From Bacillus timonensis (GTDB taxonomy: Bacteria; Bacillota; Bacilli; Bacillales; Bacillaceae_L), in the NCBI RefSeq assembly GCF_004799755.1, contig NZ_SLUB01000005.1, forward strand, positions 62,001 through 126,000: a DNA stretch of 64,000 nt. The letters are read 5' to 3'. The notes beneath the pieces were generated by a model. That model was not told the origin of the DNA. It saw nothing but the letters and a program-made list of their open reading frames with translations, and made no database searches. Positions within the stretch are counted from its first letter, which is position 1; each line of letters begins with the position of its first letter. Below, in pieces: positions 16,534 through 24,144 of this stretch. The translations under genes were made by a program, and so were the position numbers.

Positions 16534-18270
16534 ATGTTTGAACTTTTAATTACAATGTTAGAGCGGTTAGGGATTATTGTTGCAATCGCTTTTATTTTAA
16601 CGAGATTGAAGTTTTTCAGAGGGATGATGTACCAGGATGAGCTGAATCGTTTGCAGAAGCTTGTGGCAATCGTCTTCTTTGGTTTTTTTGGAATCATCGG
16701 TACGTATACGGGCCTTAGCCTTAATACAGAGAGCCTACAATTTAACCGCTGGGCATCTGGTTTGACTCCTGATGAAGCGTTAGCAAATTCACGCGTGATA
16801 GGTGTGGTACTTGCTGGTCTACTAGGTGGTTACAAGGTTGGGTTAGGTGCGGGGCTTATTGCTGGTATCCATCGTTTTACACTTGGTGGGTTTACCGCTT
16901 TTTCCTGTGGCTTCGCATCCATTATCGCAGGTTTTATATCAGGTTACTTTTATAAGAAAAATAAGCATGTGAAATTAAGTACAGCGTTTATTATTGCGGC
17001 CTCCGCCGAAGCACTTCAAATGCTTGTTATTTTGCTGTTCTCGCGTCCTTTTGAAAAAGCGTGGGCTTTAGTTGAAATTATTGGCATTCCGATGATTGTC
17101 GCAAATGGTCTAGGGTGTGCCTTATTTCTCATGATCATAAAGAGTGTAATTAATGAGGGTGAGCGAGCTGGTGCAGTTCAAGCTCAAAAAACGCTACGTA
17201 TTGCAGACAAGACGCTTGTCCATTTACGAAACGGGTTGAATCGAGAGACGGCACAAGCGGTTTGTCATATCATACAGGATGAAATTCAAGCAACAGCTGT
17301 GGCGATGACCAATACCCAAGAAATTTTAGCACATGTGGGATTAGGGCATGACCATCATCGTTCGCAAATGCCAATCCAAACGCAAATTACAATGGATGTT
17401 ATTCATAATGGGAAAATTGTAATCGCCAACAAAAAGATGATTCAGTGTCGAGATGAGGATTGTCCGCTTGGTGCGGCTGTGATTGCACCATTAAAACGGA
17501 GAGATGAAACGATCGGGACGCTAAAATTTTATTTTCGTTCTGAGAAAGAAATTACACCTGTTGTGACAGAACTAATTTCAGGTTTGAGCTCCCTTTTAAG
17601 TAATCAGCTTGAAATTGCGGAAGCCGATAAAGCCTTTCAGCTTGCAAAAGAAGCGGAAATTAAAGTGCTTCAAGCTCAAATAAGTCCGCATTTTCTGTTT
17701 AACACGCTGAATACGATTCTCTCTTTGGTAAGAAGAGACCCAACAAAAGCTAGGAAACTACTCGTTTCCCTATCACATTTCTTACGTCAAAACCTGTCTG
17801 TTACCACACAAAATGTAACAACCCTGGAACAGGAGCTAAGGCAAGTGAAAGCCTATTTAGAAATAGAGGGAACAAGATTTGTAGATAAACTAAAAGTATT
17901 TTATAAGGTTGAGGAGGCTGCGTTATATCAGTTTATCCCACCACTAACCCTCCAGCCGATTGTTGAAAATGCAATCAAACACGGGATGAAGAATCAAGAT
18001 GGTGATTTCCATATCATGATTTCGATTCAAAAAGAGAATGATTGTGTGTATGTAAAGGTTGAGGATAATGGTATGGGAATGAATGAAGAACGGGCGAAGG
18101 AAATTTGCATTACCCCAATCAAGTCAGAAAAAGGTAGTGGAGTTGCTTTATATAATGTCAATCGGCGCCTTACCATGTTATTTGGTGAAAAGTCTGCATT
18201 AGCCATTAAAAGTGAAGAAAATAAAGGAACTGAGATTGCCTTTTCAATTCCACTAACGGAGGCTGTATAA
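16534..18270 (+). CDS. LytS-type sensor histidine kinase
   Basis: 578 residues from ATG 16534 (AAAGGAG upstream). A 5TMR-LYT membrane region spans about residues 1-200, a GAF domain about 210-360, then a His_kinase domain with the phospho-acceptor box QISPHFLFNTLNTI (His near residue 384) and an HATPase with PIVENAIKHG and EDNGMGMNEE. This is the LytS/BtsS/YpdA architecture. E. coli BtsS and YpdA sense pyruvate, and Bacillus LytS controls pyruvate transport genes. The context, between lactate oxidation genes and a CstA-family transporter, supports pyruvate sensing, but the ligand is inferred. The response regulator gene follows directly. Confidence 0.92.
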   Translation: MFELLITMLERLGIIVAIAFILTRLKFFRGMMYQDELNRLQKLVAIVFFGFFGIIGTYTGLSLNTESLQFNRWASGLTPDEALANSRVIGVVLAGLLGGYKVGLGAGLIAGIHRFTLGGFTAFSCGFASIIAGFISGYFYKKNKHVKLSTAFIIAASAEALQMLVILLFSRPFEKAWALVEIIGIPMIVANGLGCALFLMIIKSVINEGERAGAVQAQKTLRIADKTLVHLRNGLNRETAQAVCHIIQDEIQATAVAMTNTQEILAHVGLGHDHHRSQMPIQTQITMDVIHNGKIVIANKKMIQCRDEDCPLGAAVIAPLKRRDETIGTLKFYFRSEKEITPVVTELISGLSSLLSNQLEIAEADKAFQLAKEAEIKVLQAQISPHFLFNTLNTILSLVRRDPTKARKLLVSLSHFLRQNLSVTTQNVTTLEQELRQVKAYLEIEGTRFVDKLKVFYKVEEAALYQFIPPLTLQPIVENAIKHGMKNQDGDFHIMISIQKENDCVYVKVEDNGMGMNEERAKEICITPIKSEKGSGVALYNVNRRLTMLFGEKSALAIKSEENKGTEIAFSIPLTEAV

Positions 18271-18271
18271 A

Positions 18272-19003
18272 ATGGAATCAAAAATTAAAACTCTTATTGT
18301 TGATGATGAATTATATAGTCGTGATGAGCTCTCTCATTTATTGGAAGCCGATCCAACCATTCAAATAGTTGGAGAAGCTGATTCAGGAGAGTCAGCCATT
18401 TTAAAAGCCATTCAGCTCCAACCGGATGTTGTCTTCTTAGATGTGGAAATGCCTAAATTAAATGGGATGGACGCTGCAAAAGCTCTCTTGGAATTAAAAA
18501 AGCCGCCACTTATCGTGTTTGCAACGGCATACCCGGAGTTCGCCGTGGAAGCCTTTCGTTTTAATGCGATCGACTATTTATTAAAGCCGTTTGATGAGGA
18601 ACAGCTTAAGGAAACGGTTAAACGGATTGAAAAACTTCTTCACACACCTGAAGAAAAGGAAAAAGGAAAACAAACAGGGAAGCTGGCGATCGATTCTAGT
18701 GGGGAGATTATCTACCTGGAACCAATGGATATTTTATATATTGTTAAAGATGAGAAAGTAACGAAGCTTGTGACAAAACTGGGTGAGTATGAGACAAAAA
18801 CTCAGTTAAAGGAATTGGAAAACAGGCTTGAATCATACGGGTTTTTTCGGATTCATAAAAGCTTCCTCGTTAATTTAAAATATGTTACTCGACTTACTCC
18901 TTGGTTTAATGGAGCCTACCAATTAGAAATTGAAGGAAGAGAAGAACAGCTCTCAGTTAGCCGTAATTATGTCAAAGCGTTGCGTGCACAATTAGAAATT
19001 TAA
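18272..19003 (+). CDS. LytTR-family response regulator
   Basis: 243 residues. A receiver domain (LIVDDELYSRDELSHLLE, phospho-acceptor Asp57 in VVFLDVEMP, FDEEQL) is followed by a LytTR DNA-binding domain from about residue 135 (FFRIHKSFLVNLKYVTRLTPW, RNYVKALR). The start lies one base after the kinase stop, so they are co-translated. The likely target is the cstA-family gene 160 bp downstream. LytTR proteins bind pairs of direct repeats, which I could not assign with confidence. Confidence 0.93.
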   Translation: MESKIKTLIVDDELYSRDELSHLLEADPTIQIVGEADSGESAILKAIQLQPDVVFLDVEMPKLNGMDAAKALLELKKPPLIVFATAYPEFAVEAFRFNAIDYLLKPFDEEQLKETVKRIEKLLHTPEEKEKGKQTGKLAIDSSGEIIYLEPMDILYIVKDEKVTKLVTKLGEYETKTQLKELENRLESYGFFRIHKSFLVNLKYVTRLTPWFNGAYQLEIEGREEQLSVSRNYVKALRAQLEI

Positions 19004-19010
19004 ACAATTG

Positions 19011-19070
19011 AAGGTAGAATTTTGCGTTTTAGTTCACAATTTTGACACGTTATCGTCAAATTTCTACCTT
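19011..19070 (+). terminator. Long nested inverted repeat between the regulator gene and cstA
   Basis: Outer arms AAGGTAGAATTTTG (19011-19024) and CAAATTTCTACCTT (19057-19070) enclose a second pair TTTGAC (19041-19046) / GTCAAA (19055-19060), with TTTTAAT after the outer arm. It may terminate the two-component operon, or form part of the LytTR-controlled upstream region of cstA. Confidence 0.5.
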
Positions 19071-19106
19071 TTAATCTCAAAATCTTCTAAACATCCATTT
19101 ATCTAC

Positions 19107-19129
19107 TATAATAAATGTAAACGCATTCA
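19107..19129 (+). promoter_or_regulatory. cstA promoter -10 box with overlapping cre-like site
   Basis: A perfect TATAAT (19107-19112) has no good -35 partner, as expected for an activator-dependent promoter. TGTAAACGCATTCA (19116-19129) fits the CcpA cre consensus TGWNANCGNTNWCA at all but one fixed position and sits just downstream of the -10, where CcpA would repress. Inferred, not tested. Confidence 0.5.
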
Positions 19130-19162
19130 TAAATTTAATAAAGCAAATAAGGGGGAAATAAC

Positions 19163-20614
19163 ATGATTACATTTTTAGCGAGTATTGTTTTGTTAATCAT
19201 TGGATACTTTACGTATGGTAAATACATTGAAAAAGTATTCGGTGTTAAGGAAGAACGTACTACTCCAGCTTATGTAAATGCCGACGGTGTCGACTATATT
19301 CCAATGAGTACCAAGAAAAACTCTATGATTCAGCTTCTGAATATTGCGGGGACTGGACCTGTATTTGGACCAATTATGGGAGCGCTTTACGGACCAGTTG
19401 CTTTCATTTGGATCGTTGTTGGATGTATTTTCGCAGGTGCCGTTCACGACTATTTAACCGGAATGATTTCCATTCGTAACAAAGGAGCTCACTTACCAGA
19501 GCTTGCAACGAAGTTTTTAGGTAAAGCAATGAAGCACGTGGTTAACGCATTTGCTGTTTTACTACTATTATTAGTTGGTACAGTATTCGTTTCTACTCCA
19601 GCTTCACTTTTAAATCTATTATTAGATGGAAAAGTGGCTTTAGGTATTCTAATCGCAGTTATTTTCATTTACTACATCTTGGCTACTTTATTGCCTGTTG
19701 ATAAAATTATCGGTCGTCTTTATCCTTATTTTGGAGCAATCCTTCTAATCAGTGCTGTTGGAATCGGTGTTGGTTTAATCGTGAAAGGTGCTCCAATCCC
19801 AGAACTTTCATTATCAAATTTCCATCCTGATAATGCACCAATTTTCCCATTATTATTCTTTACAATCACTTGTGGTGCTTTATCTGGATTCCATGCAACA
19901 CAAACGCCAATTATTTCACGTACGACACAAAAGGAAAGCCAAGGGCGTAAAATTTTCTACGGTATGATGATTGCTGAAGGTATCATCGCGATGATCTGGG
20001 CAGCAGCAGCTATGAGCTTATTTGATGGTTACGGCGGCTTACAAGAACTTCTTGCAGCTGGTGGTCCAGGAGCCATTGTAAGTGAAGTTTCAACATTAAT
20101 GCTTGGTGCAATTGGTGGAACACTTGCAGTATTAGGTGTTATCGTGTTACCAATCACTTCTGGTGATACTGCATTCCGTAGTGCGCGTATGATTATTGCT
20201 GAATATCTAAACTTGGCTCAAAAGAAAATGTCAAGTCGTCTATGGATTGCCGTTCCATTATTCGCAATCTCTGTTGTTCTTACTCAAATCGATTTTAATA
20301 TTCTTTGGAGATATTTTAGCTGGGCGAACCAAGCAACAGCTGTTATCGCTTTATTCGTAGGTGCAATGTACTTATACATTGCGAAAAAGAATTACTGGAT
20401 TTCATTAATTCCTGGAACATTCATGCTTTGCATGGTTATTACGTATATCCTGAATGCTCAAATTGGTTTCAGATTACCGATGAATATTGCATGGTACGGT
20501 GGTTTTACAGGAACAATCATCCTTGTCGCATTATTCTTCCGTCAAGCTAATAAAGCTCGTGCAGCAAATCTTCCACTAGAAGTAGATATTTCTCACTACA
20601 AGAAGGTATCTTAA
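19163..20614 (+). CDS. CstA-family transporter, probable pyruvate carrier
   Basis: 483 residues and many membrane helices, the short CstA form common in Firmicutes. Diagnostic segments are the N-terminal YGKYIEKVFGV, LLNIAGTGPVFGPIMGALYGP, FAGAVHDYLTGMISIRNKG, SGFHATQTPIISRTTQKESQGR and ITSGDTAFRSARM. E. coli CstA and BtsT (YjiY) are pyruvate/H+ symporters, BtsT being induced by the LytS/LytTR-type BtsSR system. The position downstream of such a system and of lutABC suggests pyruvate uptake or exchange here. Oligopeptide transport, the older assignment, is less likely from context. Confidence 0.85.
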   Translation: MITFLASIVLLIIGYFTYGKYIEKVFGVKEERTTPAYVNADGVDYIPMSTKKNSMIQLLNIAGTGPVFGPIMGALYGPVAFIWIVVGCIFAGAVHDYLTGMISIRNKGAHLPELATKFLGKAMKHVVNAFAVLLLLLVGTVFVSTPASLLNLLLDGKVALGILIAVIFIYYILATLLPVDKIIGRLYPYFGAILLISAVGIGVGLIVKGAPIPELSLSNFHPDNAPIFPLLFFTITCGALSGFHATQTPIISRTTQKESQGRKIFYGMMIAEGIIAMIWAAAAMSLFDGYGGLQELLAAGGPGAIVSEVSTLMLGAIGGTLAVLGVIVLPITSGDTAFRSARMIIAEYLNLAQKKMSSRLWIAVPLFAISVVLTQIDFNILWRYFSWANQATAVIALFVGAMYLYIAKKNYWISLIPGTFMLCMVITYILNAQIGFRLPMNIAWYGGFTGTIILVALFFRQANKARAANLPLEVDISHYKKVS

Positions 20615-20763
20615 TGGGGTGCTGCAGTCCTGAGTATCGGAAGGTAGTCGAGGATCAAGAGAAGAAGGTCAATCAAAATACCAATGACAAAGTTCCCGTT
20701 TGGGGCAAAATTGTGAGCGTAGCCGTTATTGTTGGTGCTACAATTGTCTTTGTCCTTTTATAA
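20614..20763 (+). CDS. Small membrane protein coupled to the CstA-family gene
   Basis: A 49-codon gene too short for most ORF filters. Its ATG uses the last A of the cstA stop (TAATG), so translation is coupled. The protein begins MGCCSPEYRKVVEDQEKK, has a charged central part, and ends in a single membrane helix (KIVSVAVIVGATIVFVLL) at the very C terminus. A terminator follows eight bases after the stop. E. coli cstA and btsT are likewise followed by small genes (ybdD, yjiX), but no sequence similarity to them is claimed. The vicinal CC near the N terminus is notable. Possibly an accessory subunit of the transporter. Confidence 0.72.
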   Translation: MGCCSPEYRKVVEDQEKKVNQNTNDKVPVWGKIVSVAVIVGATIVFVLL

Positions 20764-20771
20764 GAATAATT

Positions 20772-20802
20772 GCACGCAGTCAAATGATTGCGTGCTTTTT
20801 TT
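20772..20802 (+). terminator. Terminator of the cstA operon
   Basis: GCACGCA pairs with TGCGTGC around a short loop, followed by seven T. Confidence 0.88.
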
Positions 20803-20924
20803 GTTTGAGAAACATTTCACAAATTAGTTGGTTTCAAAAGCTTGAAATCTTTAGTACTATAAGATAATAAAGTCCATATTTCTGCACAAAATATCAGAAG
20901 GACAGCCAGGGAGGTTCAATACAT

Positions 20925-21221
20925 ATGGAAATGACTATAAGTGATGCAGCTTTAAGGTGGTTTAAAGAGGACGTAAGTGTCAAACAAGGTGATTCCGTTC
21001 GTTTCTATCCAATGTTTTACGGAACTAGCCCCGTACAGGAAAAATATTCACTAGCTTTTTCTACACATGACGAACCGATTCAAATTCATACAAGTCAAAA
21101 AGTCGAGGATATCATGTTCTATGTAGAAGATGATGACATTTGGTTTTTTAATGGTCATAATCTGATCGTTGATTATAATCCAGATAAAGATGAATTGGAG
21201 TATCAATATCCAAAACCATAG
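20925..21221 (+). CDS. HesB/YneR-like protein
   Basis: 98 residues resembling the HesB-like (IscA-fold) family, YneR type: MTISDAALRWFKEDVSVKQGDSVRFYPMFYG, then the acidic DIMFYVEDDDIWFF. The conserved cysteines of true A-type Fe-S carriers are missing (no Cys at all), so an Fe-S scaffold role is unlikely. Strong RBS (CAGGGAGG). Monocistronic with its own terminator. Confidence 0.75.
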   Translation: MEMTISDAALRWFKEDVSVKQGDSVRFYPMFYGTSPVQEKYSLAFSTHDEPIQIHTSQKVEDIMFYVEDDDIWFFNGHNLIVDYNPDKDELEYQYPKP

Positions 21222-21234
21222 ATAAGCTAGTTAG

Positions 21235-21257
21235 GACTCACGTTTGTGGGTCTTTTT
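21235..21257 (+). terminator. Intrinsic terminator
   Basis: GACTCAC / GTGGGTC stem with a GTTT loop, followed by a T run. Confidence 0.85.
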
Positions 21258-21266
21258 ATTTTGTAA

Positions 21267-21282
21267 TGTGATTCGAATCACG
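21267..21282 (+). promoter_or_regulatory. Fnr/Crp-type operator
   Basis: TGTGATTCGAATCACG matches the Bacillus Fnr consensus TGTGA-N6-TCACA in 9 of 10 fixed positions, with a fully symmetric centre. It is centred about 80 bp before the GTG start at 21354, a normal activator position with a -10 around 21299-21309. Confidence 0.65.
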
Positions 21283-21353
21283 AACCTTTTCCTTAAACTA
21301 TGTTACTTTCATCATAGCAAGTGTTTTCACATAGTTTGAAAGGAGAAATTTGT

Positions 21354-22580
21354 GTGAGTGAACTTATTAATAACCGAGAACAATATAAAATCAGTGATAT
21401 AGAGAGAGAACGTATGATCAAACAAAGCTTTTTGGATTTACATAATGGGAAATCGGTAGAAGAGATTAAATCCCGTTTAGCAAATAAGGTTGGTTATATT
21501 ACGATAGGAGAGATCTCTAGACTACAGCATGTATTAGTGGAAGAAAAGAACATTCCTGCAGGTGAAGCAACAGAAATTTGTTTACAGCATCGGGAGATTT
21601 TTAAAGATTTAATAGAAGAAACCATGGCTACTCATCCTGAAGAGCAACCTGGGCACCCAGTGCACACATTTAAGCTTGAAAATAGAGAATTAGAAAAGCT
21701 AGTAAACGATAGAATCAAGCCGCATTTGCAAACTTTTGAACAAGAGGATCATGAAGAGAACCGATTGAAGTTACTTGAGGATTGCAACCTTTTATTGGAT
21801 ATTGGTAAGCATTATGAAAGAAAAGAGCAACTCCTTTTTCCATATCTTGAAAAATACGGAATTTATGGACCGACCAATATGATGTGGAAAATCGATGACT
21901 TTATACAGGATGCAATCAAAGATGCTAAAAAAATGCTGACAAATTACGAGGGGGATAGGCAGTCTCTCGTTGATGTTATTCAATTTTTTATTGACCAAGT
22001 AAATGAGATGATTTATCGGGAAGAAAATATTCTTTTCCCAATGTCCTTAAATAATTTAACAGAAGATGAATGGATGAAAATTGCAAATGAAAGTGATGAA
22101 ATTGGATTTTGTTTAATTTCACCTGAGGATTGGAAACCGGCACGAAATGTCATTGAAGATGCAGACATCGCAACAAAAGGATTTATTAAGATGGAAACAG
22201 GGATTTTATCTTTAAAACAGCTTGAATTACTGTTAAACCATTTACCGGTTGATATTACGTTTATCGATAAGGATGACGTCGTTCGTTATTTTTCAAAAGG
22301 AAAAGAGCGTATTTTTGCAAGGACAAAAGCAGTTATTGGGAGAACGGTTCAAAACTGTCACCCACCAAGAAGTGTTCACGTTGTGGAAGAATTACTTGAA
22401 GACTTCAAATCAGGAAGAAAAGATGTTGAAGATTTCTGGATTAAAGTAAAAGGGAAATACGTGTATATCCGGTATTTTGCCGTTCGGGACGAGGATGGAG
22501 AGTATATCGGAACAATGGAATTCTCGCAAAATATAGCACCCATTCAGGAAATAGAAGGAGAAAAACGGATTTTATCATAA
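21354..22580 (+). CDS. DUF438 / hemerythrin-like / PAS protein
   Basis: 408 residues from GTG 21354, with AAGGAG nine bases upstream. The N-terminal DUF438 segment (about 20-90: LHNGKSVEEIKSRLANKVG) is followed by a hemerythrin-like HHE helical domain (about 105-260) with metal-ligand candidates in HLQTFEQEDHEENR, HYERKEQLLFPYLEK and YREENILFPM, then a C-terminal PAS domain (about 285-400: PVDITFIDKDDVVRYFSKGKERIF, GRTVQNCHPPRS). Such proteins are thought to sense oxygen, NO or redox state through a di-iron site. The Fnr-type box upstream fits induction at low oxygen. There is no output domain, so it probably signals through a partner. Confidence 0.88.
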   Translation: MSELINNREQYKISDIERERMIKQSFLDLHNGKSVEEIKSRLANKVGYITIGEISRLQHVLVEEKNIPAGEATEICLQHREIFKDLIEETMATHPEEQPGHPVHTFKLENRELEKLVNDRIKPHLQTFEQEDHEENRLKLLEDCNLLLDIGKHYERKEQLLFPYLEKYGIYGPTNMMWKIDDFIQDAIKDAKKMLTNYEGDRQSLVDVIQFFIDQVNEMIYREENILFPMSLNNLTEDEWMKIANESDEIGFCLISPEDWKPARNVIEDADIATKGFIKMETGILSLKQLELLLNHLPVDITFIDKDDVVRYFSKGKERIFARTKAVIGRTVQNCHPPRSVHVVEELLEDFKSGRKDVEDFWIKVKGKYVYIRYFAVRDEDGEYIGTMEFSQNIAPIQEIEGEKRILS

Positions 22581-22595
22581 AGGAAACGAAAAATG

Positions 22596-22622
22596 CTGAC
22601 ACTGTAGTGTCAGTGTTTTTTA
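22596..22622 (+). terminator. Intrinsic terminator
   Basis: CTGACAC-TGTA-GTGTCAG perfect stem, then TGTTTTTT. Confidence 0.88.
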
Positions 22623-22642
22623 GGGGATGGTAGTGTTCTCAA

Positions 22643-22846
22643 TTACCCACAAAAATAAAAAGAACCATCATTTCCATTAGTGAATGATTGGTTCTTATAT
22701 TTGGTACGGTATAAGTGATCTTTTTTCGTTTTTGTCATTCTTGATTGCATATCGATTAATGCAAAGGGACTTCTTCCGTTTTCGGGATTTCGCTTTCCTT
22801 CACGTACAAGTTTTTCACGCTTTTTCCGTGCGTTTGATTTTGCCAT
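22643..22846 (-). CDS. Small basic conserved protein of unknown function
   Basis: 67 residues, MAKSNARKKREKLVREGKRNPENGRSPFALIDMQSRMTKTKKDH and on, rich in Lys/Arg with no membrane helix. I recognise this as a pattern seen in small conserved Bacillaceae proteins but cannot name the family. ATG 22846 is favoured over the in-frame ATG 22852 because AGAGGTG then has an eight-base spacing. The high charge suggests nucleic-acid or ribosome binding. Confidence 0.75.
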   Translation of the reverse strand: MAKSNARKKREKLVREGKRNPENGRSPFALIDMQSRMTKTKKDHLYRTKYKNQSFTNGNDGSFYFCG

Positions 22847-23001
22847 TTTCATCACCTCTTCAAAATATTTACATCTTCAGTATACATCGTTTGTCCGTAA
22901 GTTTCCATCGCGAATTTTTCAAGTTTATGGGCAATTTCCCAAACAGAACCCACATCTTTGAATAGGATATAAACGAGTATTAGATTGGGGAGGTGCCGAT
23001 T

Positions 23002-23121
23002 TTGGCTGATAACAAAGAAATGGAAAACCGTGAAGAACAAGAAACTCAACGAGTGGATGCATGGGAATTCTTTTGGGGAAGAAGACCAAGATCTCAAGAG
23101 GAAGAAATTGAAGAAGAATAG
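23002..23121 (+). CDS. Very small acidic protein (39 codons)
   Basis: TTG start with GGGGAGGTG seven bases upstream. The product MADNKEMENREEQETQRVD continues AWEFFWGRRPRS and ends in an acidic tail. The single aromatic/arginine patch between two acidic halves is distinctive. No family recognised. The RBS and intact frame support it, but the length is short enough for chance. Confidence 0.5.
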   Translation: MADNKEMENREEQETQRVDAWEFFWGRRPRSQEEEIEEE

Positions 23122-23334
23122 ACTATTCAAAAGTACCTGCCACCATAGGTATAAGCAACTGTGGTGATTGGTACTTTTCTTTTTGGGGTGGGAGTAGTTG
23201 GGATTGGATTATTGGGCATTGAGGTCTTACGGAGGATTCGGACGACAAACACGGTAACACCTATCAGAGTCGGAAAAACTTTGACTTTTTAAAAAAAGAT
23301 GACCGTGATGACGATGACCAAGACTAATAAATAA

Positions 23335-23369
23335 AATGAGGCCAGGACTACTCCTGACCTCATTTTTTT
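23335..23369. terminator. Bidirectional terminator
   Basis: AATGAGGCCAGGA pairs with TCCTGACCTCATT (one mismatch), A run before and seven T after, between converging small genes. Confidence 0.8.
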
Positions 23370-23508
23370 ACATGTTTTCCTCAAATACATCTGTTACATC
23401 ATGTGGTCCATACGACTGATTGGATGGAATGACAAGGGTTATTCCAGAGAAATTACTTTGATTACAAAATTCATCTATTCTATCATTTATGTTCGTTACG
23501 ATGTGCAT
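23368..23508 (-). CDS. Small protein (46 codons), unknown function
   Basis: On the minus strand ATG 23508 has a perfect AAGGAG seven bases upstream, which is why the start 54 bases earlier in the frame is rejected. The product begins MHIVTNINDRIDEFCNQSNF and ends DVTDVFEENM. No membrane helix. No family recognised. It converges on the shared terminator at 23335-23369. Confidence 0.55.
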   Translation of the reverse strand: MHIVTNINDRIDEFCNQSNFSGITLVIPSNQSYGPHDVTDVFEENM

Positions 23509-23701
23509 GGAAAAACTCCTTGTTTTAAATTCCAATTGGCTTTTGCGACAAACAACAATCATTTTCAGGGACTCAATAAAAAGGGTACCATATTTTTCCG
23601 GTCATTGGTAAGAAAATAGAAAAAGTTAAACAAATTTTTGAAGTTTTAAGATAAAATATATGTAAACTAAAAATTAACTGTAGTTAACAAAGGGGGCAAT
23701 T

Positions 23702-24118
23702 ATGTACAAACTGCGCGGTCATCATTTATTTTGCCTTTTGGGTTACCGGGGAATGGGCTATTCTCAGGAATACGTGGAAAATATGACGATTGTCCATCAA
23801 ACCCTTAGAAAGAACCCAAAAACATTAGTTCAGATTGTAAAAGGAACGGATCATTTATGTGAGAAGTATCCAAACAATGGGAAATACCATTGTGAAGACA
23901 ATTCCATCTATGAAAGGGATGTTCAAATTCTAGAAAAAATGGGTCTCCGAATTGGACAAATTTTAAGGTGGGAGGACGTCGAAGCACGAATCCAAAGGGA
24001 TGTCGTGCCATCCGATATTCAAACAGTCTGCGAATCCTGTTCATGGCGTTCATATGGTGTTTGTGAGGAAGGAGTACAAGAAATTCTTGATGGAAAAGGA
24101 CTGCGAGAAGTCAATTAA
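23702..24118 (+). CDS. DUF1284 cysteine-rich protein
   Basis: 138 residues. It starts MYKLRGHHLFCLLGYRGMGYS, the DUF1284 signature, and carries further Cys in DHLCEKYP, YHCED and CESCSWRSYGVCEEG, consistent with a metal or Fe-S site (inferred). RBS AAGGGGGCAATT. Cytoplasmic; function unknown. Convergent with the next gene. Confidence 0.85.
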   Translation: MYKLRGHHLFCLLGYRGMGYSQEYVENMTIVHQTLRKNPKTLVQIVKGTDHLCEKYPNNGKYHCEDNSIYERDVQILEKMGLRIGQILRWEDVEARIQRDVVPSDIQTVCESCSWRSYGVCEEGVQEILDGKGLREVN

Positions 24119-24144
24119 AAAATGCCTAGGAATAGGCATTTTTT
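24117..24144. terminator. Bidirectional terminator
   Basis: AAAAAATGCCTA / TAGGCATTTTTT perfect 12-bp stem between convergent genes, with A and T flanks serving both strands. Confidence 0.9.

Noticed and set aside
23223-23327. Frame with an acidic tail (KKDDRDDDDQD) before the 23.3-kb terminator
   Set aside because: No start codon in frame after the preceding TGA at 23220-23222; could be a decayed gene but cannot be supported.
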